From contig NC_018011.1 of assembly GCF_000265365.1 (NCBI RefSeq), positions 1,116,001 to 1,180,000 of the forward strand: 64,000 nucleotides of DNA. Reading direction: 5' to 3'. Under the pieces are notes generated by a model. It saw only the letters and a program-made list of their open reading frames with translations, was not told the DNA's origin and did no database searches. A program made the position numbers and the translations under genes. Position 1 is the first letter of the stretch; each line of letters begins with the position of its first letter. Below are positions 34,677-44,146 of the stretch, piece after piece. This DNA comes from Alistipes finegoldii DSM 17242. Lineage in GTDB: Bacteria; Bacteroidota; Bacteroidia; Bacteroidales; Rikenellaceae.

Positions 34677-37007
34677 ATGAAAAAACTACTGATCGCACTG
34701 TTTTTGTTTCCCGTGACGCTGGTCGTGGCGGTTCCGTCTGCAAAGCCCCGGTTGGGCGAGGCTCCGGTCCGGAAGATCGTTGCGGCTATGAGCCTTGAGG
34801 AGAAGGCCGGCCTGCTGGTGGGAACCTCAATGGAGGGTTACGCTGGCGAGGGCGCTGTAACGGGCCGCACGTTGAAAACAGTTCCCGGTTCGGCCGGAAC
34901 TACCCGCTCTTTGGAATCCTACGGCATTCCGACAACGGTGATGGCCGACGGTCCTGCGGGCCTTCGTATCGATCCGGAACGTGCAGGAGATGCACGGACT
35001 TATTTCTGTACGGCTTTTCCGATCGGCACGATGCTCGCCTCGACCTGGGACGAGGCGGCTATTGAACGCTGTGGCGCAGCGATGGGTAACGAGGTGCTCG
35101 AATATGGCTGCGACGTGATTCTCGGTCCGGGTATGAACATCCACCGCCATCCGCTCTGCGGCCGCAATTTCGAATATTATTCCGAGGACCCGTTGCTGAG
35201 CGGCAAATGCGGCGCGGCGATGGTGCGGGGCATTCAGTCGCAAGGCGTAGGGACTTCGGTCAAGCACTTTGCGGCCAACAACCAAGAGTCGATGCGCTTA
35301 CAGAATGACGCCCGGGTGTCGCAACGTGCGTTGCGTGAGATTTATCTGCGAGGATTCGAGATCGCCGTCAAGGAGGGGCGTCCGTGGACGGTCATGTCGT
35401 CCTACAATCGTATCAACGGACCTTATACGCAGGAGAGCCGCGAGTTGCTGACCACTGTTCTGCACGACGAATGGGGCTACGAAGGTCTTGTCGTGTCGGA
35501 CTGGATCGGAAAACGTAACACCGTGGCACAAGTACATGCCGGCAACGACCTGATGATGCCGGGAGAACCGGCTCAGGCGAGAGAGATTGTAGAAGCGGTG
35601 CGCAGCGGGAGACTCGCCGAGGCGGATGTTGACCGGTGTGTGACCCGTGTACTCGAATATATTCTGCGGACGCCCCGTTTCCGGAAACAAGCCGTGTCGG
35701 AGACTCCCGACTTGGAAGCACATGCTGCCGTATCGCGTCAGGTGGCAGCGGAAGGCATGGTTTTGCTCCGCAACGAAGGCGCTGCTTTACCACTTGCCGC
35801 AGGATGTAATCTCTCGGTGTTCGGAGTCAATGCCTATGACTGCATTGCCGGAGGTACGGGCGCCGGACACGTCAACAAAGCCTATACGGTCGATTTGGAC
35901 GAAGGTTTGCGCAACGCCGGATTCCGGCTTAACACCCGTACGGCAGATCTCTATGCAAAATACATGTCTTTCGGTGAGGCACTGCTCGCGGAGCAGAACG
36001 CCCTGCGTTATTTGGGCGAAAAGTGGTTTGTCCCCGAAACGACGCTGACGCCGGAATTCATCGCTTCGCGTGCGGCGGACAGCGATGCGGCCATCGTTGC
36101 CTTAGGCCGCAATTCGGGTGAATACAACGATCGTCCTACATCGGATTTCTACCTGACGGAAGCCGAACGGGAACTGCTCGAATCGGTCTGCTCGGCGTTT
36201 CATGCCGCGGGTAAGAAGGTGGTCGTGGTGCTCAATATCGGCGGCGTGATCGAAACCATGTCGTGGAAGGAACTTCCCGACGCTATCTTGTTGGCCTGGC
36301 AGGGAGGTTTGGAAGCCGGGAATGCCATGGCTGATGTTTTGAGCGGCCGCGTATCGCCTTCGGGAAGGCTGCCGATGACTTTTCCGGCGGATTATTCGGA
36401 TCATCCGTCATCGAAGAATTTTCCGCTCGACTATCGGGGGCGCTGCGGCGATTGGGCCGACGACGCCCCGGAACGGCACCTGCGAAACCTGGGATTCACT
36501 TGTTACGAGGAGGATATCTGGGTGGGTTACCGCTATTTCTCGACCCATGCTCCGGAGGCGGTGTCCTATCCTTTCGGCTATGGTTTGGGGTATACGACCT
36601 TCGAGTGGACGGATGCGGCCGTCAGGCGTTCCGGGACGGATTATGCGGTAACGCTCCGTGTAACCAATACAGGTTCGCGCGCCGGACGGGAGGTCGTTGA
36701 ACTTTATGTTGCAGCCCCGCAAGGGGCGCTGCCGAAGCCCGTGCGCGAATTGAGGGCTTTTGCCAAAAGCCGGGAATTGCAGCCCGGGGAGTCGCAGGCG
36801 CTGACCCTTCGTTTCGCGGCTGCCGATCTGGCCTCGTTCGACGAGCGTATTTCGGCGTTTGTCGTCGATTCGGGGCGCTATATGGCCGAACTGGGGCGTT
36901 CTGCCGACGACATTGTCCAGCGGCTGCCTTTTGTCGCCAAAGCTTCCGAGCGCAAGGTGCATGACGTACTGAAACCGCAGGAGCCCCTGCGACGACTCAA
37001 ATTCTGA
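34677..37007 (+). CDS. GH3 glycoside hydrolase with fibronectin-III-like C-terminus
   Basis: 776 residues with a cleavable signal peptide (about 1-18). N-terminal barrel with KHFAANNQE and nucleophile Asp275 in VVSDW, then the alpha/beta sandwich (about 370-590), then an FnIII-like domain (GYGLGYTTFEWTD to the end). This layout is usual for beta-glucosidases and similar exo-enzymes. Only 10 bases separate it from the GH20 upstream and 4 from the GH3 downstream. Confidence 0.93.
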   Translation: MKKLLIALFLFPVTLVVAVPSAKPRLGEAPVRKIVAAMSLEEKAGLLVGTSMEGYAGEGAVTGRTLKTVPGSAGTTRSLESYGIPTTVMADGPAGLRIDPERAGDARTYFCTAFPIGTMLASTWDEAAIERCGAAMGNEVLEYGCDVILGPGMNIHRHPLCGRNFEYYSEDPLLSGKCGAAMVRGIQSQGVGTSVKHFAANNQESMRLQNDARVSQRALREIYLRGFEIAVKEGRPWTVMSSYNRINGPYTQESRELLTTVLHDEWGYEGLVVSDWIGKRNTVAQVHAGNDLMMPGEPAQAREIVEAVRSGRLAEADVDRCVTRVLEYILRTPRFRKQAVSETPDLEAHAAVSRQVAAEGMVLLRNEGAALPLAAGCNLSVFGVNAYDCIAGGTGAGHVNKAYTVDLDEGLRNAGFRLNTRTADLYAKYMSFGEALLAEQNALRYLGEKWFVPETTLTPEFIASRAADSDAAIVALGRNSGEYNDRPTSDFYLTEAERELLESVCSAFHAAGKKVVVVLNIGGVIETMSWKELPDAILLAWQGGLEAGNAMADVLSGRVSPSGRLPMTFPADYSDHPSSKNFPLDYRGRCGDWADDAPERHLRNLGFTCYEEDIWVGYRYFSTHAPEAVSYPFGYGLGYTTFEWTDAAVRRSGTDYAVTLRVTNTGSRAGREVVELYVAAPQGALPKPVRELRAFAKSRELQPGESQALTLRFAAADLASFDERISAFVVDSGRYMAELGRSADDIVQRLPFVAKASERKVHDVLKPQEPLRRLKF

Positions 37008-37011
37008 TGCA

Positions 37012-39330
37012 ATGAAAATAATAGCTTGTTTGTTGATTTGTATGGGCTGCAATGCGCTGTTTGCAGCAGTGCCGCCCGCTATCCGGCCCGATGCGAAGAT
37101 CGAAACCCGGATTGAAAAGATACTCGGCCGCCTGACGCTTGAAGAGAAAATCGGCCAAATGTGTCAGTTGACCGTCAGCATGGTGACCGATATGAATGAT
37201 TCCGGGCATCCGTTCATCAGCGATGAGCTGCTCGATACGGTCATCGGACATTACAAAGTCGGGTCGATTCTCAACGTACCGTTCGATGAGGCGCAGTCCC
37301 GGGAGGCATGGACGCAGATTATCGGTAGGATTCAGCGTCGTTCGCTCGACTGCCTGGGGATTCCCTGCATTTACGGTGTCGATCAAATGCACGGTGCTTC
37401 CTACACCCGCGGTGCAACCTTTTTTCCGCAGGGGATCAACATGGGTGCCGCGCTGAACTGTGAACTGATGCGCCGTTCGTCGGAGATTTCGGCTTATGAA
37501 ACCCGTGCCTGTGCCATTCCGTGGAATTTTGCGCCGGTGATGGATTTGGGACGCGATCCCCGATGGTCGAGGATGTGGGAGAGTTACGGAGAGGATGTTT
37601 GTGTCAATTCCCGGTTGGCGGCGGCTTCCGTGCGCGGTTTGCAGGGCGATGATCCCAATCGGATCGGGATGTATCGGGTGGCTGCTTGTTTGAAGCATTT
37701 CATGGCCTACGGCGTCCCCGTGTCGGGCAAGGACCGAACGCCTTCGTCCGTTACGCGCAACGCCCTGCGCGAAAAATATTTTGCCCCCTTTCTCGAATGT
37801 ATCCGGGCCGGGGCGCTGTCGTTGATGGTCAACTCGTCCAACAACGACGGTATGCCCTTTCATGCCAACCGCGAGTTGCTCACGGGGTGGTTGAAGGAAG
37901 AACTGAACTGGGACGGGGTGATCGTTACGGATTGGAATGATATTTACAATCTATATGAGCGGGATCATATCGCCGAGAGCCGCAAGGATGCGGTTCGGAT
38001 CGCTATAAATGCCGGGATCGATATGGCCATGGTCCCTTTGGACCGGGATTTCTGCGTCTATCTCCGTGAACTGGTCGAGGAAGGGCTGGTTTCCGAAAGA
38101 CGCATCGATGATGCCGTTTGTCGGATTTTGCGGTTGAAAATGCGCATCGGGCTGTTCGAAGAGCCGTTCCCGGACACTTCGAAGTTCGATCGTTTCGCGA
38201 GTGATGAATTCGCCGCCGTGGCTTTGCAAGCTGCCGAAGAGTCGGAGGTGCTGCTCAAAAACGACGGAGGTCTGCTACCGCTCCCGAAGTCGGCGCGTAT
38301 CCTGCTCACCGGCCCCAATGCCAATTTCATGCGCTGTCTCAACGGCGGCTGGTCTTACACCTGGCAGGGTGAGCGTTGCGATGAGTTTGCAGATCGTTAC
38401 AATACGATTTACGAGGCCTTGGCGCGTAAATTCGATCATGTTACCTGGATTCCAGGCGTAGAATACGGCACCCCCTCGGAGAATTGGCAGGTGGAGCGTG
38501 TGCGGGGAATCGGCGAAGCAGTCTCGGCAGCGGCCGATGCAGACGTGATTGTCGTCTGCATCGGCGAGAACTCCTATTGTGAAACTCCGGGCAACATGAA
38601 TGATCTGAACTTGTCGCAAAACCAGAAAAAACTGGTCCGCGAACTGGCGTCTACGGGGAAACCCCTCGTATTGGTGTTGAACGAGGGACGGCCGCGTCTG
38701 ATCGGCGATATAGAGCCGTTGGCGCAGGCTGTCGTCGATATCCTGCTGCCCGGCAATTACGGGGGTGACGCACTGGCCAATCTGCTTGCCGGGGATGCGA
38801 ACTTCAGCGCCCGGCTTCCCTTTACCTATCCGCGCTGGCCCGATGCGTTGGCCACCTATGACTACAAACCCTGTCAGAAAAGGGGTACGATGGAGGGCGA
38901 ATACAACTACGATGCCGTGATGGACGTGCAATGGCCTTTCTGCCACGGATTGAGTTACACTACATTCGAATACGGAAATCTGCGGGCTAACCTTACGGAA
39001 TTTCGGGCCGGAGATACGCTTTCGTTCACGGTCGATATCTCCAATACAGGCGACTGCGCGGGCAAGGAGGCCGTATTGCTCTGGTCGAGCGATTTGGTGG
39101 CAAGCCTGACGCCTGACGTGATCCGGCTGCGCAATTTCGAGAAGATCTCCCTTGAACCGGGCGAAACCCGTACGGTGACGCTTTCGATACCGGCATCCGA
39201 TCTGGCGTTTGTCGGTTATGACGGTCGCTGGCGGCTCGAAAAGGGCGATTTCCGGATCCGTATGGGTACGGAGACCCTGTTCGTCCGATGCGTGGAAACC
39301 CGGGTGTGGGACACCCCTAACATTCCCTGA
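37012..39330 (+). CDS. GH3 glycoside hydrolase (BglX-like)
   Basis: 772 residues, signal peptide about 1-20. Nucleophile Asp307 in VIVTDW; KHFMAYG and the WSRMWESYGED segment resemble beta-glucosidases of the BglX type. Alpha/beta sandwich and FnIII-like end are both present. It differs enough from the GH3 upstream to suggest a different linkage, not a recent duplication. Middle of the rightward operon. Confidence 0.93.
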   Translation: MKIIACLLICMGCNALFAAVPPAIRPDAKIETRIEKILGRLTLEEKIGQMCQLTVSMVTDMNDSGHPFISDELLDTVIGHYKVGSILNVPFDEAQSREAWTQIIGRIQRRSLDCLGIPCIYGVDQMHGASYTRGATFFPQGINMGAALNCELMRRSSEISAYETRACAIPWNFAPVMDLGRDPRWSRMWESYGEDVCVNSRLAAASVRGLQGDDPNRIGMYRVAACLKHFMAYGVPVSGKDRTPSSVTRNALREKYFAPFLECIRAGALSLMVNSSNNDGMPFHANRELLTGWLKEELNWDGVIVTDWNDIYNLYERDHIAESRKDAVRIAINAGIDMAMVPLDRDFCVYLRELVEEGLVSERRIDDAVCRILRLKMRIGLFEEPFPDTSKFDRFASDEFAAVALQAAEESEVLLKNDGGLLPLPKSARILLTGPNANFMRCLNGGWSYTWQGERCDEFADRYNTIYEALARKFDHVTWIPGVEYGTPSENWQVERVRGIGEAVSAAADADVIVVCIGENSYCETPGNMNDLNLSQNQKKLVRELASTGKPLVLVLNEGRPRLIGDIEPLAQAVVDILLPGNYGGDALANLLAGDANFSARLPFTYPRWPDALATYDYKPCQKRGTMEGEYNYDAVMDVQWPFCHGLSYTTFEYGNLRANLTEFRAGDTLSFTVDISNTGDCAGKEAVLLWSSDLVASLTPDVIRLRNFEKISLEPGETRTVTLSIPASDLAFVGYDGRWRLEKGDFRIRMGTETLFVRCVETRVWDTPNIP

Positions 39331-39352
39331 AACCGTTCTAAAACATACCGAT

Positions 39353-40939
39353 ATGAAAAATGTTTTTTTTGCCGTCATGGCGCTTGCTGTTTCATTTACG
39401 GAAACCCGAGCGGCGGATTCTCCCGCGATCGTTCCCATGCCTCAGCACATCGCTTACGCAACTGGCGAAGGAGCGGTGCTCTCCGCCGGATCGCGGATCG
39501 CTGTACCCGGCGGGGCTAAAGCGTTGCGGAGTGTCGCGGAACTCTTTGTGCGGGATATTTGCCGGGAACATGGACTTCGGCTGAAAGTTTCCGGAATTTC
39601 CGAAAGCGGCATCGTACTCGGGATCGATCCGGCGCTCAGGGCGGAGGCCTATTCGCTCGACATCGGCCAAGGGCGTGTCGCCGTGACGGGCGGTTCCCCT
39701 TCGGGACTCTTCTACGGATTGCAGAGCTTGCGTCAACTTATCTCGCAGTATGGCATGCGACTTCCGGCAGTGCATGTGGAGGATGAACCTTGTTTCGCTT
39801 ATCGCGGCGCCATGCTCGACTGCTGCCGTCATTTCTTCACGGTTGACGAGATCAAAACGTTCATCGACATATTGGCGCTCCACAAACTCAACCGTTTTCA
39901 CTGGCATCTGACCGACGACCAGGGATGGCGTATCGAGATCAGGCATTATCCCGGATTGACGAAAGAGGGGTCACGGCGTGCCGAAACAGTCCTTGGACGC
40001 AATACGAATATCTACGACGGCATACCTTCGGGAGGATACTATACGCAGCGACAAATTCGTGACGTCGTAGCCTATGCGGCCGAACGGTTCATTACGGTCA
40101 TCCCTGAAATCGAAATGCCGGGACATGCCTCGGCGGCACTGGCGGCCTATCCCTGGCTGGGGTGTGCCGGTGAGGGGTATATGGTACGGACGCGATGGGG
40201 CGTATTCCCGGAAGTTTATTGCGCGGGCAAGGATTCGACGTTCGAATTCATGGAGAACGTGCTTGCAGAGGTGTGTGAACTGTTTCCCTCGGAATATATC
40301 CATATCGGCGGGGATGAGTGTCCCAAACAGAGTTGGACGAGCTGTCCCGCCTGTCAGCAGCGTATCCGTAATGAGCGGTTAGAGCATGAAAACGAATTGC
40401 AGAGTTATTTTGTCCATCGGATTGAAAAATGGCTCAACGCCCGGGGGCGCAATCTGATCGGGTGGGACGAAATACTCGAAGGAGGGATTTCAAAGACGGC
40501 TACGATTATGTCGTGGCGCGGTGCCGATGGCGGCGTTGCCGCTGCCAAGGCCGGGAATCAGGTGATCATGACCCCCAACACGCATTGTTATCTCGATTAT
40601 TTTCAGACGCAGGAGCCGGAGCGCCTCGAACCACTCGGTATCGGCGGTTACGTGCCGGTTCGTAAGGTTTATTCGTTCGATCCCTATGACCGTCTTTCTT
40701 CAGCGGAACAATCGTGTATTCAGGGAGTACAAGGGAATATATGGACGGAATATATCGCTTCTTTTGCCCATGCACAGCATATGGCCTTGCCGCGGCTGGC
40801 CGCATTAGCGGAGGTGGGATGGGCCTGCGACCGCCGCGATTTCGGGGATTTCACCCGGCGCATGACGGTATTCCGGAAACTTTACGACAAATGCGGCTAT
40901 CGCTACGCCTCCTATTTCTTCGATGGAACGGGCGAATAA
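39353..40939 (+). CDS. GH20 beta-N-acetylhexosaminidase
   Basis: 528 residues from MKNVFFAV; the frame is open further upstream but that overlaps the GH3 gene. A signal peptide ends near 20 (ETRAAD) without a lipobox, so this enzyme is probably periplasmic. GH20b-like domain then a barrel with Asp321-Glu322 in HIGGDEC. CxxC-like Cys pairs (SCPACQQ) follow the active site, as in the other two GH20 proteins. More like general exo-hexosaminidases than the lipoprotein GH20 at 32819. Confidence 0.93.
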   Translation: MKNVFFAVMALAVSFTETRAADSPAIVPMPQHIAYATGEGAVLSAGSRIAVPGGAKALRSVAELFVRDICREHGLRLKVSGISESGIVLGIDPALRAEAYSLDIGQGRVAVTGGSPSGLFYGLQSLRQLISQYGMRLPAVHVEDEPCFAYRGAMLDCCRHFFTVDEIKTFIDILALHKLNRFHWHLTDDQGWRIEIRHYPGLTKEGSRRAETVLGRNTNIYDGIPSGGYYTQRQIRDVVAYAAERFITVIPEIEMPGHASAALAAYPWLGCAGEGYMVRTRWGVFPEVYCAGKDSTFEFMENVLAEVCELFPSEYIHIGGDECPKQSWTSCPACQQRIRNERLEHENELQSYFVHRIEKWLNARGRNLIGWDEILEGGISKTATIMSWRGADGGVAAAKAGNQVIMTPNTHCYLDYFQTQEPERLEPLGIGGYVPVRKVYSFDPYDRLSSAEQSCIQGVQGNIWTEYIASFAHAQHMALPRLAALAEVGWACDRRDFGDFTRRMTVFRKLYDKCGYRYASYFFDGTGE

Positions 40940-40968
40940 ATCGGTCTACCGGTGCTAAATATACTGCG

Positions 40969-42081
40969 ATGATGAACCCGAACAGACGACTTTTATCTTT
41001 GGACACCCTGCGGGGGGTCGATATGTTCTTTATTATGGGCTTTTCAGGGCTCGTGACCTCGTTGTGCGCACTGTGGCCCGGATCTTTTACCGATATGCTT
41101 GCGTCGCAGATGCAGCATGCGGCGTGGAATGGACTAACGATTCAAGACACGATCTTTCCTCTGTTTCTTTTTATCGCAGGCGTGGCGTTCCCCTTCTCGC
41201 TGGCCAAACAGCGTGCACGCGGATTCGGCAGAAAACGGATTCTGGACCGGATTTTCCGCCGCGGACTGATTCTTGCCCTGTTGGGAATGGTTTATAACGG
41301 GTTGTTCGAGCTCAATTTCTCCTCGTTGCGCATAGCAAGCGTGCTGGGACGGATCGGCTTGGCCTGGATGTTCGCCGCACTGCTCTGCGTGTATTGCAGC
41401 GTGAGAACTCGGATAGCTGTTGCCGGGATTATCCTAATAGGCTATTCACTGCTGCTCGGCCTGGTCGTAGCCCCCGATGCTCCGGTCGGTGCCGATCCGC
41501 TTTCGGTGGAGGGGTGTCTGGCCGGATGGATTGACCGACAGTACCTTCCCGGACACATCCTTTACGGGGCATTCGATCCGGAAGGGATATTGAGCACCCT
41601 GCCGGCAGTCGTATCGGCTCTATTCGGAATGTTCACCGGCGAATTTTTGCTCGATGGCCGGAGAGGGCTCTCTGGCTCTTGGAAAGCGTTCTATATGGCC
41701 GTCGCCGCACTGGCGATCACGACGGCGGGCTTGTGCTGGAATCTTATCATGCCGGTCAACAAGAATTTATGGAGCAGTTCGTTCACTTGCGTGGTCTCCG
41801 GTTATTCGCTGGGGATGACCGCCTTGTTTTATTACCTGATTGACGTGTGCGGGTACAAACGATGGACGTTCGTTTTCCGGGTTATCGGATTGAATTCCAT
41901 TACGATTTATATGGCGCAGCGGATTATTCCACTGCGTTATGCGTCCGATTTTTTCGTCGGCGGACTTGCTTCTAAATGCAGTGAAACAGTAGGGGCGGTG
42001 ATCTACGATATAGGTTATATCGTGCTCTGCTGGCTGTTTCTCTATTTCTTGTATCGAAAAAACACTTTCCTTAAGGTATGA
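40969..42081 (+). CDS. HGSNAT/NagX-like membrane acyltransferase (DUF5009 type)
   Basis: 370 residues from MMNPNRRLL; longer frame upstream overlaps the GH20 gene. About ten membrane segments. RLLSLDTLRGVDMFFIMGFSGLV and QDTIFPLFLFIAGVAFPFSLAKQ match the family of heparan-alpha-glucosaminide N-acetyltransferase-like proteins, NagX in bacteria. The human relative acetylates terminal glucosamine across the membrane from acetyl-CoA. Between two hydrolases that release amino sugars, it could acetylate glucosamine in the periplasm before uptake or before GH20 action. Function in bacteria is poorly known. Confidence 0.75.
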   Translation: MMNPNRRLLSLDTLRGVDMFFIMGFSGLVTSLCALWPGSFTDMLASQMQHAAWNGLTIQDTIFPLFLFIAGVAFPFSLAKQRARGFGRKRILDRIFRRGLILALLGMVYNGLFELNFSSLRIASVLGRIGLAWMFAALLCVYCSVRTRIAVAGIILIGYSLLLGLVVAPDAPVGADPLSVEGCLAGWIDRQYLPGHILYGAFDPEGILSTLPAVVSALFGMFTGEFLLDGRRGLSGSWKAFYMAVAALAITTAGLCWNLIMPVNKNLWSSSFTCVVSGYSLGMTALFYYLIDVCGYKRWTFVFRVIGLNSITIYMAQRIIPLRYASDFFVGGLASKCSETVGAVIYDIGYIVLCWLFLYFLYRKNTFLKV

Positions 42082-42130
42082 CCGGCAAATAGCCCGAAAA
42101 TTACAATAACCTCATTTAAATAAATTTAGC

Positions 42131-44146
42131 ATGAACCAAACTTTGAAGTTCTCGTTCCGGAACTTGTTTTTGTCCTGTGTGTGCTTGCTTCTGTTTGCAT
42201 GCGGCGGGAATCCGGAGATAATTTCTCCCGACGGGCGCACACGCCTTTCGTTCGTGACGGGCGCCGACGGCTGCATGGCCTATACCGTCGAACGCGACGG
42301 CAAACCTTTGATCCTTCCTTCTGCCTTGGGCCTCGTGGTGCAAGAACGGAACCTCGCCGGCGGCTTTTCGGTACGGGAGATTGTGAAAAGGTCCGTGGAC
42401 GAAACATGGACGCAGCCGTGGGGCGAAAATAAAATCCTGCGCGATTGCCACAACGAAATGACGGCGGTATTGAAAAACGACGACGGCGTGTTGCTGACGC
42501 TTCGTTTCCGGGCTTTTGACGACGGTGTGGCATTCCGCTATGAATGGGAGGTGCCGGACCTCGATTCGCTGACCGTCACCGATGAACTGACCGAATTCCG
42601 CTTCGCCGAAGACGGCGTGTCGTGGTCGATTCCTGGAAATTTCAACACCTATGAATTGTTGTATCGCGAACTGCCGGTTTCGGCCGTCGAAAACGCCAAT
42701 ACGCCTTTCACATTCCGTGTGGACGGCACATACGGTTCGATTCACGAAGCGGCGCTGTACGATTTCCCCGAAATGAATCTCTACCGGACCGATTCGCTGG
42801 CCTTCAAAGCCGAGTTGGCTCCGCTGCCTGACGGTATAAAGGCTCGTATTCCCTCGAAATTCATGACGGCGTGGCGGACGATCCAAGTGGGAGACAAAGC
42901 GGTGGACCTGATCAACTCGTCGCTGATCCTTAACCTGAACGAGCCTTCGAAGATTGCTGACACTTCGTGGATCAAACCGCAGAAATATATCGGCGTATGG
43001 TGGGGACTGCATCTCGGCACCCATACATGGACAATGGGACCCCGGCATGGAGCGACGACGGAGAATGCTCTGCGTCATATTGACTTCGCAGCGGCGAACA
43101 ATATTCAGGGAGTGTTGTTCGAAGGGTGGAACGAAGGCTGGGAGAACTGGGGTAAAACGCAGCACTTCGATTATGTGAAGCCCTATGCAGATTTCGATCT
43201 CGACCGCATTGCCGCGTATGCCCGGGAGAAGAACATCGAGTTGTGGATGCACAATGAAACGGGTGGTAATATTCCTGAATATGAAGCGGCTCTGGAAACG
43301 GCTATGCAGCGCTATGCCGGATTGGGTGTGCATGCCGTCAAAACGGGATATGCCGGAGGCTTCAGGGACGGCCAGCTCCACCACTCGCAGTATGGCGTGC
43401 GGCACTACCAGCGTGTCGTCGAGACGGCGGCCCGTTATGGGATCGTCATCGATGCCCACGAGCCGATCAAGGATACGGGCATTCGCCGCACGTGGCCCAA
43501 TATGATGACCCGGGAGGGGGCACGCGGCATGGAGTGGAACGCATGGTCGGAAGGGAACTCCGCGGAGTATCTCTGTACGCTGCCTTTCGTACGGCTCCTG
43601 AGCGGTCCGATGGATTATACGCCGGGGGTATTCGATCTTGATTACTCGCGCGTCCGGGGCCGGGAAACCGGAATGCAGGAGTGGAACGGCGACAACAATT
43701 CGTGTTGTATCAAGACTACGCTGGCACGTCAGATTGCCAACTGGGTGATTATTTATTCTCCGCTTCAGATGGCGTCCGATCTGATCGAAAACTACGAGGG
43801 ACATCCGGCTTTCCAATTCTTCCGGGATTTCGATGCCGACTGTGACTGGTCCGAAGCATTGCAGGGTGAACCCGGCGAATATATTGTCGTCGTACGCCGT
43901 GCGGATGACAGTTTCTTCCTGGGCGCCGGCACGAACGATGAGCCCCGGACATTGACCCAGAAACTCGGCTTCCTGAAGTCCGGTATGACTTATACTGCAA
44001 CGATCTATGCCGACGCTCCGGATTCTGCGGAGAATCCCGAAAACTATCGCATCGAAAAACGGACCGTGACTTCTGCCGATATGCTCGAAATTGCAATGAC
44101 TGCCCGTGGCGGGCAGGCCGTGACGTTTGTTCCCGTAAATGAATAG
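42131..44146 (+). CDS. GH97 glycoside hydrolase, SusB-like inverting type
   Basis: 671 residues. Lipobox LLFAC with Cys24. N-terminal beta-sandwich (about 25-270), catalytic barrel (about 280-570), C-terminal beta-domain. Glu residues fit SusB: Glu376 in HNETGG, Glu444 in DAHEP, Glu468 in ARGMEW. The 24-residue spacing between the last two equals that of SusB Glu508 and Glu532, and the AVKTGYAG segment replaces the Asp nucleophile of retaining GH97b. So an inverting, calcium-dependent alpha-glucosidase is more likely than a retaining alpha-galactosidase. Its stop overlaps the start of the GH65 gene. Confidence 0.9.
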   Translation: MNQTLKFSFRNLFLSCVCLLLFACGGNPEIISPDGRTRLSFVTGADGCMAYTVERDGKPLILPSALGLVVQERNLAGGFSVREIVKRSVDETWTQPWGENKILRDCHNEMTAVLKNDDGVLLTLRFRAFDDGVAFRYEWEVPDLDSLTVTDELTEFRFAEDGVSWSIPGNFNTYELLYRELPVSAVENANTPFTFRVDGTYGSIHEAALYDFPEMNLYRTDSLAFKAELAPLPDGIKARIPSKFMTAWRTIQVGDKAVDLINSSLILNLNEPSKIADTSWIKPQKYIGVWWGLHLGTHTWTMGPRHGATTENALRHIDFAAANNIQGVLFEGWNEGWENWGKTQHFDYVKPYADFDLDRIAAYAREKNIELWMHNETGGNIPEYEAALETAMQRYAGLGVHAVKTGYAGGFRDGQLHHSQYGVRHYQRVVETAARYGIVIDAHEPIKDTGIRRTWPNMMTREGARGMEWNAWSEGNSAEYLCTLPFVRLLSGPMDYTPGVFDLDYSRVRGRETGMQEWNGDNNSCCIKTTLARQIANWVIIYSPLQMASDLIENYEGHPAFQFFRDFDADCDWSEALQGEPGEYIVVVRRADDSFFLGAGTNDEPRTLTQKLGFLKSGMTYTATIYADAPDSAENPENYRIEKRTVTSADMLEIAMTARGGQAVTFVPVNE

